In this document: piece by piece, positions 48,683 to 62,045 of the stretch
How the letters are laid out: every line of letters begins with the position of its first letter
How positions within the stretch are numbered: the first letter of the stretch is position 1
NCBI RefSeq assembly: GCF_029227915.1
Contig: NC_079876.1
Coordinates: 8,124,001-8,188,000 of the forward strand
Direction: 5' to 3'
DNA length: 64,000 bases
Origin: Hydractinia symbiolongicarpus
Taxonomy: Eukaryota; Cnidaria; Hydrozoa; Anthoathecata; Hydractiniidae
Position numbers and translations under genes: made by a program
The notes under the pieces: generated by a model
Seen by the model: only the letters and a program-made list of their open reading frames with translations
What the model was told of the DNA's origin: nothing
The model's database searches: none

Positions 48683-50506
48683 GGAAATGAGTTTATACCC
48701 TGAGTACTTTCTTGTATACTTTTGACTATACGGGCCGAGACCGGGATTTACGGGAAATTGCGGGTTTTCGTTGCCGGCGATTAAACTTCTTTTATTCAGC
48801 GTCTCTTCAAAAATGAAAACATTTTTAAAAACTACAAGTCTCATGGGCTTTAGTGGTGAAATAATAATTTAAAAAATCGTTTGGGAAATGAGTTTACTCC
48901 CTGGGTACTTTTCTTGTATACTTTTGACTATACGGGCCGAGTCCGGGATTTACGGGAAATCGCGGGTTTTCGTTTGCCGGCGATTAAACTTCTTTCATTC
49001 AGCGTCTCATCAAAAATGAAAATATTTTTAAAAACTACAAGTCTCATGGGCTTTAGTGGTGAGATAATAATTTAAAAAATCGTTTGGGAAATGAGTTTAC
49101 TCCCTGGGTACTTTCTTTGTATACTTTTGACTATACGGGCCTAGTCCGGGATTTACGGGAAATCGCAGGTTTTCGTTTGCAGGCGATTAAACTTCTTTTA
49201 TTCAGCGTCTCATCAAAAATGAAAACATTTTTGAAAACTACAAGTCTCATGCGTTTTAGTGGTGAAAAAATAATTTAAAAATTCGTTCGGGAAATGAGTT
49301 TACTCACTGGGGACTTTTCTTGTATACTTTTGACTATACGGGCCGAGTCCGGGATTTACGGGAAATCGCGGGTTTTCGTTTGCCGGCGATTAAACTTCTT
49401 TCATTCAGCGTCTCATCAAAAATGAAAACATTTTTAAAAACTACAAGTCTCATGGGCTTTAGTGGTGAAATAATAATTTAAAAAATCGTTTGGGAAATGA
49501 GTTTACTCCCTGGGTACTTTCTTTGTATACTTTTGACTATACGGGCCTAGTCCGGGATTTACGGGAAATCGCAGGTTTTCGTTTGCAGGCGATTAAACTT
49601 CTTTTATTCAGCGTCTCATGAAAAATGAAAACATTTTTGAAAACTACAAGTCTCATGCGTTTTAGTGGTGAAAAAATAATTTAAAAAATCGTTCGGGAAA
49701 TGAGTTTACACCCTGGGTACTCTCTTTGTATACTTTTGACTATACGGGCCGAGTCCGGGATTTACGGGAAATCGCAGGTTTTCGTTTGCCGGCGATTAAA
49801 CTTCTTTTATTCAGCGTCTCATCAAAAATGAAAACATTTTTAAAAACTACAAGTCTCATGGGCTTTAGTGGTGAAAAAATAATTTAAAAAATCGTTCGGG
49901 AAATGAGTTTACACCCTGGGTACTCTCTTTGTATACTTTTGACTATACGGGCCGACTCCGGGATTTACGGGAAATCGCAGGTTTTCGTTTGCCGGCGATT
50001 AAACTTCTTTTATTCAGCGTCTCATCAAAAATGAAAACATTTTTGAAAACTACAAGTCTCATGCGTTTTAGTGGTGAAAAAATAATTTAAAAATTCGTTA
50101 GGGAAATGAGTTTACTCCCTGGGTACTTTCCTTGTATACTTTTGACTATACCGGCCGAGACCGGGATTTACGGGAAATTGCGGGTTTTCGTTGCCGGCGA
50201 TTAAACTTCTTTTATTCAGCGTCTCTTCAAAAATGAAATCATTTTTAAAAACTACAAGTCTCATGGGCTTTAGTGGTGAAATAATAATTTAAAAAATCGT
50301 TTGGGAAATGAGTTTACTCCCTGGGTACTTTCTTTGTATACTTTTGACTATACGGGCCGAGTCTGAGATTTACGAGAAATCGCAGGTTTTCGTTTGCAGG
50401 CGATTAAACTTCTTTTATTCAGCATCTCATCAAAAATGAAAACATTTTTGAAAACTACAAGTCTCATGCGTTTTAGTGGTGAAAAAATAATTTAAAAAAA
50501 CGTTCG
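48683..50506. repeat. 9-monomer HOR (1,824 bp), copy 3, one unit swapped
   Basis: The landmark at 48683 returns at 50507. The CTTTATTTG unit is missing (GTACTCTC is followed directly by the CCGACTCC unit) and a GAGTCTGAG unit has been gained, so total length is unchanged. Confidence 0.87.
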
Positions 50507-51521
50507 GGAAATGAGTTTATACCCTGAGTACTTTCCTTGTATACTTTTGACTATACGGGCCGAGACCGGGATTTACGGGAAATTGCGGGTTTTCGTTTGC
50601 AGGCCATTAAACTTCTTTTATTCAGTGTCTCATCAAAAATGAAAACATTTTTGAAAACTACAAGTCTCATGCGTTTTAGTGGTGAAAAAATAATTTAAAA
50701 AATCGTTCGGTAAATGAGTTTATACCCTGGGTACTCTCTTTGTATACTTTTGACTATACGGGCCGAGTCCGGGATTTACGGGAAATCGCAGGTTTTCATT
50801 TGCCGGCGATTAAACTTCTTTTATTCAGCGTCTCATCAAAAATGAAAACATTTTTAAAAACTACAAGTCTCATGCGTTTTAGTGGTGAAAAAAGAATTTA
50901 AAAATTCGTTAGGGAAATGAGTTTACTCGCTGGGTACTTTCCTTGTATACTTTTGACTATACGGGCCGAGTCCGGGATTTACGGGAAATCGCAGGTTTTC
51001 GTTTGCAGGCGATTAAACTTCTTTTATTCAGCGTCTCATCAAAAATGAAAACATTTTTGAAAACTACAAGTCTCATGCGTTTTAGTGGTGAAAAAATAAT
51101 TTAAAAAATCGTTCGGGAAATGAGTTTACTCCCTGGGTACTTTCTTTGTATACTTTTGACTATACGGGCCGAGTACGGGATTTACTGGAAATCGCAGGTT
51201 TTCGTTTGCCGGCGATTAAACGTCTTTTATTCAGCGTCTCATCAAAAATGGAAACATTTTTGAAAACTACAAGTCTCATGCGTTTTAGTGGTGAAAAAAT
51301 AATTTAAAAAATCGTTCAGGAAATGAGTTTACACCATGGGTACTTTCTTTGTATACTTTTGACTATACGGGCCGAGTCCGGGATTTACGGGAAATCGCGG
51401 GTTTTCGTTTGCCGGCGATTAAACTTCTTTTATTCAGCGTCTCATCAAAAATGAAAACATTTTCAAAAACTACAAGTCTTATGCGTTTTAGTGGTGAAAA
51501 AATAATTTAAAAAATCGTTTT
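50507..51521. repeat. Mixed monomers, start of right-hand domain
   Basis: Five units. Includes one with GAGTACGGGATTTACTGG (about 51171), which recurs at about 52486, and one with TTTACACCATGGG (about 51330), which recurs at about 52645 (offset about 1,315 bp). Confidence 0.82.
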
Positions 51522-52024
51522 GGAAATGAGTTTACTCCCTGGGTACTTTCTTTGTATACTTTTGACTATACGGGCCGAGTCCGGGATTTACGGAAAACGC
51601 AGGTTTTCGTTTGCCGGCGATTAAACTTCTTTTATTCAGCGTCCCATCAAATATGAAAATATTTTTAAAAACTACAAGTCTCATGCGTTTAGTGGTAAAA
51701 AAATAATATAAAAAATCGTTCGGGAAATGAGTTTACTCCCTGGGTACTTTCTTTGTATACTTTTGACTATACGGGCCAAGCCCGGGATTTACGGGAAATC
51801 GCGGGTTTTCGTTTGCCGGCGATTAAACTTCTTTTATTCAGCGTCTCATCAAAAATGAAAACATTTTTAAAAACTACAAGTCTTATGCGTTTTAGTGGTG
51901 AAAAAATAATTTAAAAAACCGTTCTGGAAATGAATTTACTCCCTGGGTACTTTACTAAAACATTTTTGAAAACTACAAGTCTCATACGTTTTAGTGGTGA
52001 AAAAATAATTTAAAAATTCGTTTG
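51522..52024. repeat. Duplicated segment with truncated monomer, left copy
   Basis: Matches 53243-53745 at 1,721 bp. Shared: CGGAAAACGCAGG (base loss), GCGTCCCATCAAATATG, GCGTTTAGTGGTAAAAAAAT, and the 99-bp monomer. Confidence 0.88.
51926..52024. repeat. Truncated 99-bp monomer, copy 1
   Basis: GGAAATGAATTTACTCCCTGGGTACTTT is broken after nt 28 and resumes in ACTAAAACATTTTTG near nt 136-145, losing about 104 bp: the whole GC-rich middle and the left hairpin arm. The next unit starts normally at 52025. Confidence 0.92.
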
Positions 52025-53242
52025 GGAAATGAGTTTACTCACTGGGTACTTTCCTTGTATACTTTTGACTATACGGGCCGAGTCCGGGATTTACGGGAAA
52101 TCGCAGGTTTTCATTTGCCGGCGATTAAACTTCTTTTATTCAGCGTCTCATCAAAAATGAAAACATTTTTAAAAACTACAAGTCTCATGCGTTTTAGTGG
52201 TGAAAAAATAATTTAAAAATTCGTTAGGGAAATGAGTTTACTCCCTGGGTACTTTCCTTGTATACTTTTGACTATACGGGCCGAGTCCGGGATTTACGGG
52301 AAATCGCAGGTTTTCGTTTGCAGGCGATTAAACTTCTTTTATTCAGCGTCTCATCAAAAATGAAAACATTTTTAAAAACTACAAGTCTCATGCGTTTTAG
52401 TGGTGAAAAAATAATTTAAAAAATCGTTCGGGAAATGAGTTTACTCCCTGGGTACTTTCTTTGTATACTTTTGACTATACGGGCCGAGTACGGGATTTAC
52501 TGGAAATCGCAGGTTTTCGTTTGCCGGCGATTAAACGTCTTTTATTCAGCGTCTCATCAAAAATGAAAACATTTTTGAAAACTACAAGTCTCATGCGTTT
52601 TAGTGGTGAAAAAATAATTTAAAAAATCGTTCAGGAAATGAGTTTACACCATGGGTACTTTCTTTGTATACTTTTGACTATACGGGCCGAGTCCGGGATT
52701 TACGGGAAATCGCGGGTTTTCGTTTGCCGGCGATTAAACTTCTTTTGATCAGCGTCTCATCAAAAATGAAAACATTTTTAAAAACTACAAGTCTCATGGG
52801 CTTTAGTGGTGAAACAATAATTTAAAAAATCTCTTGGGAAATGAGTTTACTCCCTGGGTACTTTCTTTGTATACTTTTGACTATACGGGCCGAGTCTAGG
52901 ATTTACGGGAAATCGCAGGTTTTCGTTTGCCGGCGATTAAACTTCTTCTATTCAGCGTCTCATCAAAAATGAAAAAATTTTTAAAAACTACAAGTCTCAT
53001 GCGTTTTAGTGGTGAAAAAGTAATTTAAAAAATCGTTCGGGAAATGAGTTTACTCCCTGGGTACTTTCTTTGTATACTTTTGACTATACGGGCCAAGCCC
53101 GGGATTTACAGGAAATCGCGGGTTTTCGTTTGCCGGCGATTAAACTTCTTTTATTCAGCGTCTCATCAAAAATGAAAACATTTTTAAAAACTACAAGTCT
53201 TATGCGTTTTAGTGGTGAAAAAATAATTTAAAAAATCGTTTT
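52025..53242. repeat. Full-length monomers between the truncated copies
   Basis: Six full-length units, partly copies of 51.1-51.5 kb at an offset of about 1,315 bp. No gene is seen. Confidence 0.8.
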
Positions 53243-53745
53243 GGAAATGAGTTTACTCCCTGGGTACTTTCTTTGTATACTTTTGACTATACGGGCCGAG
53301 TCCGGGATTTACGGAAAACGCAGGTTTTCGTTTGCCGGCGATTAAACTTCTTTTATTCAGCGTCCCATCAAATATGAAAATATTTTTGAAAACTACAAGT
53401 CTCATGCGTTTAGTGGTAAAAAAATAATATAAAAAATCGTTCGGGAAATGAGTTTACTCCCTGGGTACTTTCTTTGTATACTTTTGACTATACGGGCCAA
53501 GCCCGGGATTTACGGGAAATCGCGGGTTTTCGTTTGCCGGCGATTAAACTTCTTTTATTCAGCGTCTCATCAAAAATGAAAACATTTTTAAAAACTACAA
53601 GTCTTATGCGTTTTAGTGGTGAAAAAATAATTTAAAAAACCGTTCTGTAAATGAATTTACTCCCTGGGTACTTTACTAAAACATTTTTGAAAACTACAAG
53701 TCTCATACGTTTTAGTGGTGAAAAAATAATTTAAAAATTCGTTTG
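53243..53745. repeat. Duplicated segment with truncated monomer, right copy
   Basis: Partner of 51522-52024. The 99-bp monomer here is 53647-53745, begins CTGTAAATGAATTT, and has the same deletion junction, so one deletion event was later duplicated. Confidence 0.9.
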
Positions 53746-56579
53746 GGAAATGAGTTTACTCACTTGGTACTTTCCTTTTATACTTTTAACTATACGGGCC
53801 GAGTCCGGGATTTACGGGAAATCGCGGGTTTTCGTTTGCCGGCGATTAAACTTCTTTTATTCAGCGTCTCATCAAAAATAAAAACATTATTAAAAACTAC
53901 AAGTCTCATGGGCTTTAGTGATGAAACAATAATTTAAAAAATCGTTTGGGAAATGAGTTTACTCCCTGGGTACTTTCTTTGTATACTTTTGACTATACGG
54001 GCCGAGTCCAGGATTTACGGGAAATCGCAGGTTTTCGTTTGCCGGCGATTAAACTTCTTTTATTCAGCGTCTCATCAAAAATGAAAACATTTTTAAAAAC
54101 TACAAGTCTCATGCGTTTTAGTGGTGAAAAAGTAATTTAAAAAATCGTTCCGGAAATGAGTTTACTCCCTGGGTACTTTCTTTGTATACTTTTGACTATA
54201 CGAGCCAAGCCCGGGATTTACGGGAAATCGCGGGTTTTCGTTTACCGGCGATTAAACTTCTTTTATTCAGCGTCTCATCAAAAATGAAAACATTTTTGAA
54301 AACTACAAGTCTTATGCGTTTTAGTGGTGAAAAAATAATTTAAAAAATCGTTCGGGAAATGAGTTTACTCCCTGGGTACTTTCTTTGTATACTTTTGACT
54401 ATACGGGCCAAGCCCGGGATTTACGGGAAATCGCGGGTTTTCGTTTGCCGGCGATTAAACTTCTTTTATTCAGCGTCTCATCAAAAATGAAAACATTCTT
54501 GAAAACTACAAGTCTCATGCGTTTTAGTGGTGAAAAAATAATTTAAAAAATCGTTCGGGAAATGAGTTTACTCCCTGGGTACTTTCTTTGTATACTTTTG
54601 ACTATACGGGCCGAGTTCGGGATTTACGGGAAATCGCGGATTTTCGTTTGCCGGCGATTAAACTTCTTTTATTCAGCGGCCCATCAAATATGAAAATATT
54701 TTTGAAAACTACAAGTCTCATGCGTTTAGTGGTAAAAAAATAATATAAAAAATCGTTCGGGAAATGAGTTTACTCCCTGGGTACTTTCTTTGTATACTTT
54801 TGACTATACGGGCCAAGCCCGGGATTTACGGGAAATCGCGGGTTTTCGTTTGCCGGCGATTAAACTTCTTTTATTCAGCGTCTCATCAAAAATGAAAACA
54901 TTTTTAAAAACTACAAGTCTCATGCGTTTTAGTGGTGAAAAATAATTTAAAAAATCGTTCGGAAAATGAGTTTACTCCCTGGGTACTTTCTTTGTATACT
55001 TTTGACTATACGGGCCGAGTTCGGGATTTACGGGAAATCGCGGATTTTCGTTTGCCGGCGATTAAACTTCTTTTATTCAGCGTCCCATCAAATATGAAAA
55101 TATTTTTGAAAACTACAAGTCTCATGCGTTTAGTGGTTAAAAAATATTATAAAAAATCGTTCGGGAAATGAGTTTACTCCCTGGGTACTTTCTTTGTATA
55201 CTTTTGACTATACGGGCCAAGCCCGGGATTTACGGGAAATCGCGGGTTTTCGTTTGCCGGCGATTAAACTTCTTTTATTCAGCGTCTCATCAAAAATGAA
55301 AACATTTTTAAAAACTACAAGTCTCATGCGTTTTAGTGGTGAAAAAATAATTTAAAAAATCGTTCGGGAAATGAGTTTACTCCCTGGGTACTTTCTTTGT
55401 ATACTTTTGACTATACGGGCCAAGCCGGGATTTACGGGAAATCGCGGGTTTTCGTTTGCCTGCGATTAAACTTCTTTTATTCAGCGTCTCATCAAAAATG
55501 AAAACATTCTTGAAAACTACAAGTCTCATGCGTTTAGTGGTAAAAAAATATTATAAAAAATCGTTCGGGAAATGAGTTTACTCCCTGGGTACTTTCTTTG
55601 TATACTTTTGACTATACGGGCCAAGCCCGGGATTTACGGGAAATCGCGGGTTTTCGTTTGCCGGCGATTAAACTTCTTTTATTCAGCGTCTCATCAAAAA
55701 TGAAAACATTTTTAAAAACTACAAGTCTCATGCGTTTTAGTGGTGAAAAAACAATTTAAAAAATCGTTCGGGAAATGAGTTTACTCCCTGGGTACTTTCT
55801 TTGTATACTTTTGACTATACGGGCCAAGCCGGGATTTACGGGAAATCGCGGGTTTTCGTTTGCCTGCGATTAAACTTCTTTTATTCAGCGTCTCATCAAA
55901 AATGAAAACATTCTTGAAAACTACAAGTCTCATGCGTTTTAGTGGTGAAAAAATAATTTAAAAAATCGTTCGGGAAATGAGTTCACTCCCTGGGTACTTT
56001 CTTTGTATACTTTTGACTATACGGGCCGAGTTCAGGATTTACGGGAAGTCACGGATATTCGTTTGCCGGCGATTAAACTTCTTTTATTCAGCGTCCCATC
56101 AAATATGAAAATATTTTTGAAAACTACAAGTCTCATGCGTTTAGTGGTAAAAAAATATTATAAAAAATCGTTCGGGAAATGAGTTTACTCCCTGGGTACT
56201 TTCTTTGTATACTTTTGACTATACGGGCCAAGCCCGGGATTTACGGGAAATCGCGGGTTTTCGTTTGCCGGCGATTAAACTTCTTTTATTCAGCGTCTTA
56301 TCAAAAATGAAAACATTTTTGAAAACTACAAGTCTCATGCGTTTTAGTGGTGAAAAAATAATTTAAAAAATCGTTCGGGAAATGAGTTTACTCCCTGGGT
56401 ACTTTCTTTGTATACTTTTGACTATACGGGCCAAGCCGGGATTTACGGGAAATCGCGGATTTTCGTTTGCCGGCGATTAAACTTCTTTTATTCAGCGTCT
56501 CATCAAAAATGAAAACATTCTTGAAAACTACAAGTCTCATGCGTTTTAGTGGTGAAAAAATAATTTAAAAAATCGTTCG
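53746..56579. repeat. Right domain monomers, alternating two types
   Basis: Units with GGCCAAGCCCGGG (or GGCCAAGCCGGG) are interspersed with units having GCCGAGTTCGGG, GCGTCCCATCAAATATGAAA and GCGTTTAGTGGTAAAAAAAT. At 55417-55448 and 55821-55852 a lost C puts four GGG runs in a G3N7G3N6G3N7G3 arrangement. Confidence 0.82.
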
Positions 56580-59500
56580 GGAAATGAGTTTACTCCCTGG
56601 GTACTTTCTTTGTATACTTTTGACTATACGGGCCAAGCCGGGATTTACGGGAAATCGCGGATTTTCGTTTGCCGGCGATTAAACTTCTTTTATTCAGCGT
56701 CTCATCAAAAATGAAAACATTCTTGAAAACTACAAGTCTCATGCGTTTTAGTGGTGAAAAAATAATTTAAAAAATCGTTCGGGAAATGAGTTTACTCCCT
56801 GGGTACTTTCTTTGTATACTTTTGACTTTACGGGCCGAGTTCGGGATTTACGGGAAATCGCGGATTTTCGTTTGCCGGCGATTAAACTTCTTTTATTCAG
56901 CGTCCCATCAAATATGAAAATATTTTTGAAAACTACAAGTCTCATGCGTTTTAGTGGTGAAAAAGTAATTTAAAAAATCGTTCCGGAAATGAATTTACTC
57001 CCTGGGTACTTTCTTTGTATACTTTTGACTATACGGGCCAAGCCCGGGATTCACGGGAAATCGCGGGTTTTCGTTTGCCGGCAATTAAACTTCTTTTATT
57101 CAGCGTCTCATCAAAAATGAAAAGATTTTTGAAAACTACAAGTCTTATGCGTTTTAGTGGTGAAAAAATAATTTAAAAAATCGTTCGGGAAATGAGTTTA
57201 CTCCCTGGGTACTTTCTTTGTATACTTTTGACTATACGGGCCAAGCCCGGGATTTACGGGAAATCGCGGATTTTCGTTTGCCGGCGATTAAACTTCTTTT
57301 ATTCAGCGTCTCATCAAAAATGAAAACATTCTTGAAAACTACAAGTCTCATGCGTTTTAGTGGTGAAAAAATAATTTAAAAAATCGTTCGGGAAATGAGT
57401 TTACTCCCTGGGTACTTTCTTTGTATACTTTTGACTATACGGGCCGAGTTCGGGATTTACGGGAAATCGCGGATTTTCGTTTGCCGGCGATTAAACTTCT
57501 TTTATTCAGCGGCCCATCAAATATGAAAATATTTTTGAAAACTACAAGTCTCATGCGTTTAGTGGTAAAAAAATAATATAAAAAATCGTTCGGGAAATGA
57601 GTTTACTCCCTGGGTACTTTCTTTGTATACTTTTGACTATACGGGCCAAGCCCGGGATTTACGGGAAATCGAGGATTTTCGTTTGCCGGCGATTAAACTT
57701 CTTTTATTCAGCGTCTCATCAAAAATGAAAACATTTTTAAAAACTACAAGTCTCATGCGTTTTAGTGGTGAAAAATAATTTAAAAAATCGTTCGGAAAAT
57801 GAGTTTACTCCCTGGGTACTTTCTTTGTATACATTTGACTATACGGGCCGAGTTCGGGATTTACGGGAAATCGCGGATTTTCGTTTGCCGGCGATTAAAC
57901 TTCTTTTATTCAGCGTCCCATCAAATATGAAAATATTTTTTTAAAACTACAAGTCTCATGCGTTTAGTGGTAAAAAAATATTATAAAAAATCGTTCGGGA
58001 AATGAGTTTACTCCCTGGGTACTTTCTTTGTATACTTTTGACTATACGGGCCAAGCCCGGGATTTACGGGAAATCGCGGGTTTTCGTTTGCCGGCGATTA
58101 AACTTCTTTTATTCAGCGTCTCATCAAAAATGAAAACATTTTTAAAAACTACAAGTCTCATGCGTTTTAGTGGTGAAAAAATAATTTAAAAAATCGTTCG
58201 GGAAATGATTTTACTCCCTGGGTACTTTCTTTGTATACTTTTGACTATACGGGCCAAGCCGGGATTTACGGGAAATCGCGGGTTTTCGTTTGCCTGCGAT
58301 TAAACTTCTTTTATTCAGCGTCTCATCAAAAATGAAAACATTCTTGAAAACTACAAGTCTCATGCGTTTTAGTGGTGAAAAAATAATTTAAAAAATCGTT
58401 CGGGAAATGAGTTCACTCCCTGGGTACTTTCTTTGTATACTTTTGACTATACGGGCCGAGTTCAGGATTTACGGGAAGTCACGGATATTCGTTTGCCGGC
58501 GATTAAACTTCTTTTATTCAGCGTCCCATCAAATATGAAAATATTTTTGAAAACTACAAGTCTCATGCGTTTAGTGGTAAAAAAATATTATAAAAAATCG
58601 TTCGGGAAATGAGTTTACTCCCTGGGTACTTTCTTTGTATACTTTTGACTATACGGGCCAAGCCCGGGATTTACGGGAAATCGCGGGTTTTCGTTTGCCG
58701 GCGATTAAACTTCTTTTATTCAGCGTCTCATCAAAAATGAAAACATTTTTGAAAACTACAAGTCTCATGCGTTTAGTGGTAAAAAAATATTATAAAAAAT
58801 CGTTCGGGAAATGAGTTTACTCCCTGGGTACTTTCTTTGTATACTTTTGACTATACGGGCCAAGCCCGGGATTTACGGGAAATCGCGGGTTTTCGTTTGC
58901 CGGCGATTAAACTTCTTTTATTCAGCGTCTCATCAAAAATGAAAACATTTTTAAAAACTACAAGTCTCATGCGTTTTAGTGGTGAAAAAACAATTTAAAA
59001 AATCGTTCGGGAAATGAGTTTACTCCCTGGGTACTTTCTTTGTATACTTTTGACTATACGGGCCAAGCCGGGATTTACGGGAAATCGCGGGTTTTCGTTT
59101 GCCTGCGATTAAACTTCTTTTATTCAGCGTCTCATCAAAAATGAAAACATTCTTGAAAACTACAAGTCTCATGCGTTTTAGTGGTGAAAAAATAATTTAA
59201 AAAATCGTTCGGGAAATGAGTTCACTCCCTGGGTACTTTCTTTGTATACTTTTGACTATACGGGCCGAGTTCAGGATTTACGGGAAGTCACGGATATTCG
59301 TTTGCCGGCGATTAAACTTCTTTTATTCAGCGTCCCATCAAATATGAAAATATTTTTGAAAACTACAAGTCTCATGCGTTTAGTGGTAAAAAAATATTAT
59401 AAAAAATCGTTCGGGAAATGAGTTTACTCCCTGGGTACTTTCTTTGTATACTTTTGACTATACGGGCCAAGCCCGGGATTTACGGGAAATCGCGGGTTTT

Positions 59501-60223
59501 CGTTTGCCGGCGATTAAACTTCTTTTATTCAGCGTCTCATCAAAAATGAAAACATTTTTGAAAACTACAAGTCTCATGCGTTTTAGTGGTGAAAAAATAA
59601 TTTAAAAAATCGTTCGGGAAATGAGTTCACTCCCTGGGTACTTTCTTTGTATACTTTTGACTATACGGGCCGAGTTCAGGATTTACGGGAAGTCACGGAT
59701 ATTCGTTTGCCGGCGATTAAACTTCTTTTATTCAGCGTCCCATCAAATATGAAAATATTTTTGAAAACTACAAGTCTCATGCGTTTAGTGGTAAAAAAAT
59801 ATTATAAAAAATCGTTCGGGAAATGAGTTTACTCCCTGGGTACTTTCTTTGTATACTTTTGACTATACGGGCCAAGCCCGGGATTTACGGGAAATCGCGG
59901 GTTTTCGTTTGCCGGCGATTAAACTTCTTTTATTCAGCGTCTCATCAAAAATGAAAACATTTTTGAAAACTACAAGTCTCATGCGTTTTAGTGGTGAAAA
60001 AATAATTTAAAAAATCGTTCGGGAAATGAGTTTACTCCCTGGGTACTTTCTTTGTATACTTTTGACTATACGGGCCAAGCCGGGATTTACGGGAAATCGC
60101 GGATTTTCGTTTGCCGGCGATTAAACTTCTTTTATTCAGCGTCTCATCAAAAATGAAAACATTCTTGAAAACTACAAGTCTCATGCGTTTTAGTGGTGAA
60201 AAAATAATTTAAAAAATCGTTCG
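56580..60223. repeat. Earlier version of the 1,822-bp HOR plus 2- and 4-mer repeats
   Basis: 56580 to about 57.8 kb matches 60224 onward at 3,644 bp (twice 1,822), sharing GACTTTACGGG, GTTCCGGAAATG, GGGATTCACGGG and GCGGCCCATC. From about 58.2 kb come repeated pairs carrying GAGTTCAGG with GGGAAGTCACGGATATTCG, at about 58471, 59280 and 59685 (also 56041). Confidence 0.8.
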
Positions 60224-62045
60224 GGAAATGAGTTTACTCCCTGGGTACTTTCTTTGTATACTTTTGACTATACGGGCCAAGCCGGGATTTACGGGAAATC
60301 GCGGATTTTCGTTTGCCGGCGATTAAACTTCTTTTATTCAGCGTCTCATCAAAAATGAAAACATTCTTGAAAACTACAAGTCTCATGCGTTTTAGTGGTG
60401 AAAAAATAATTTAAAAAATCGTTCGGGAAATGAGTTTACTCCCTGGGTACTTTCTTTGTATACTTTTGACTTTACGGGCCGAGTTCGGGATTTACGGGAA
60501 ATCGCGGATTTTCGTTTGCCGGCGATTAAACTTCTTTTATTCAGCGTCCCATCAAATATGAAAATATTTTTGAAAACTACAAGTCTCATGCGTTTTAGTG
60601 GTGAAAAAGTAATTTAAAAAATCGTTCCGGAAATGAGTTTACTCCCTGGGTACTTTCTTTGTATACTTTTGACTATACGGGCCAAGCCCGGGATTCACGG
60701 GAAATCGCGGGTTTTCGTTTGCCGGCGATTAAACTTCTTTTATTCAGCGTCTCATCAAAAATGAAAAGATTTTTGAAAACTACAAGTCTTATGCGTTTTA
60801 GTGGTGAAAAAATAATTTAAAAAATCGTTCGGGAAATGAGTTTACTCCCTGGGTACTTTCTTTGTATACTTTTGACTATACGGGCCAAGCCCGGGATTTA
60901 CGGGAAATCGCGGATTTTCGTTTGCCGGCGATTAAACTTCTTTTATTCAGCGTCTCATCAAAAATGAAAACATTCTTGAAAACTACAAGTCTCATGCGTT
61001 TTAGTGGTGAAAAAATAATTTAAAAAATCGTTCGGGAAATGAGTTTACTCCCTGGGTACTTTCTTTGTATACTTTTGACTATACGGGCCGAGTTCGGGAT
61101 TTACGGGAAATCGCGGATTTTCGTTTGCCGGCGATTAAACTTCTTTTATTCAGCGGCCCATCAAATATGAAAATATTTTTGAAAACTACAAGTCTCATGC
61201 GTTTAGTGGTAAAAAAATAATATAAAAAATCGTTCGGGAAATGAGTTTACTCCCTGGGTACTTTCTTTGTATACTTTTGACTATACGGGCCAAGCCCGGG
61301 ATTTACGGGAAATCGAGGGTTTTCGTTTGCCGGCGATTAAACTTCTTTTATTCAGCGTCTCATCAAAAATGAAAACATTTTTAAAAACTACAAGTCTCAT
61401 GCGTTTTAGTGGTGAAAAATAATTTAAAAAATCGTTCGGAAAATGAGTTTACTCCCTGGGTACTTTCTTTGTATACTTTTGACTATACGGGCCGAGTTCG
61501 GGATTTACGGGAAATCGCGGATTTTCGTTTGCCGGCGATTAAACTTCTTTTATTCAGCGTCCCATCAAATATGAAAATATTTTTGAAAACTACAAGTCTC
61601 ATGCGTTTTAGTGGTGAAAAATAATTTAAAAAATCGTTCGGAAAATGAGTTTACTCCCTGGGTACTTTCTTTGTATACTTTTGACTATACGGGCCGAGTT
61701 CGGGATTTACGGGAAATCGCGGATTTTCGTTTGCCGGCGATTAAACTTCTTTTATTCAGCGTCCCATCAAATATGAAAATATTTTTGAAAACTACAAGTC
61801 TCATGCGTTTAGTGGTAAAAAAATATTATAAAAAATCGTTCGGGAAATGAGTTTACTCCCTGGGTACTTTCTTTGTATACTTTTGACTATACGGGCCAAG
61901 CCCGGGATTTACGGGAAATCGCGGGTTTTCGTTTGCCGGCGATTAAACTTCTTTTATTCAGCGTCTCATCAAAAATGAAAACATTTTTAAAAACTACAAG
62001 TCTCATGCGTTTTAGTGGTGAAAAAATAATTTAAAAAATCGTTCG
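60224..62045. repeat. 9-monomer HOR (1,822 bp), copy 1
   Basis: Units: AAGCCGGG (60224), GACTTTACGGG (60426), GTTCCGGAAATG with GGGATTCACGGG, AAGCCCGGG, GCGGCCCATC, AATCGAGGG, then two tandem CGGAAAATGAG/GAGTTCGGG units 202 bp apart (about 61440 and 61642), and AAGCCCGGG. The doubled unit is absent from the 56.6-kb version. Confidence 0.9.
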
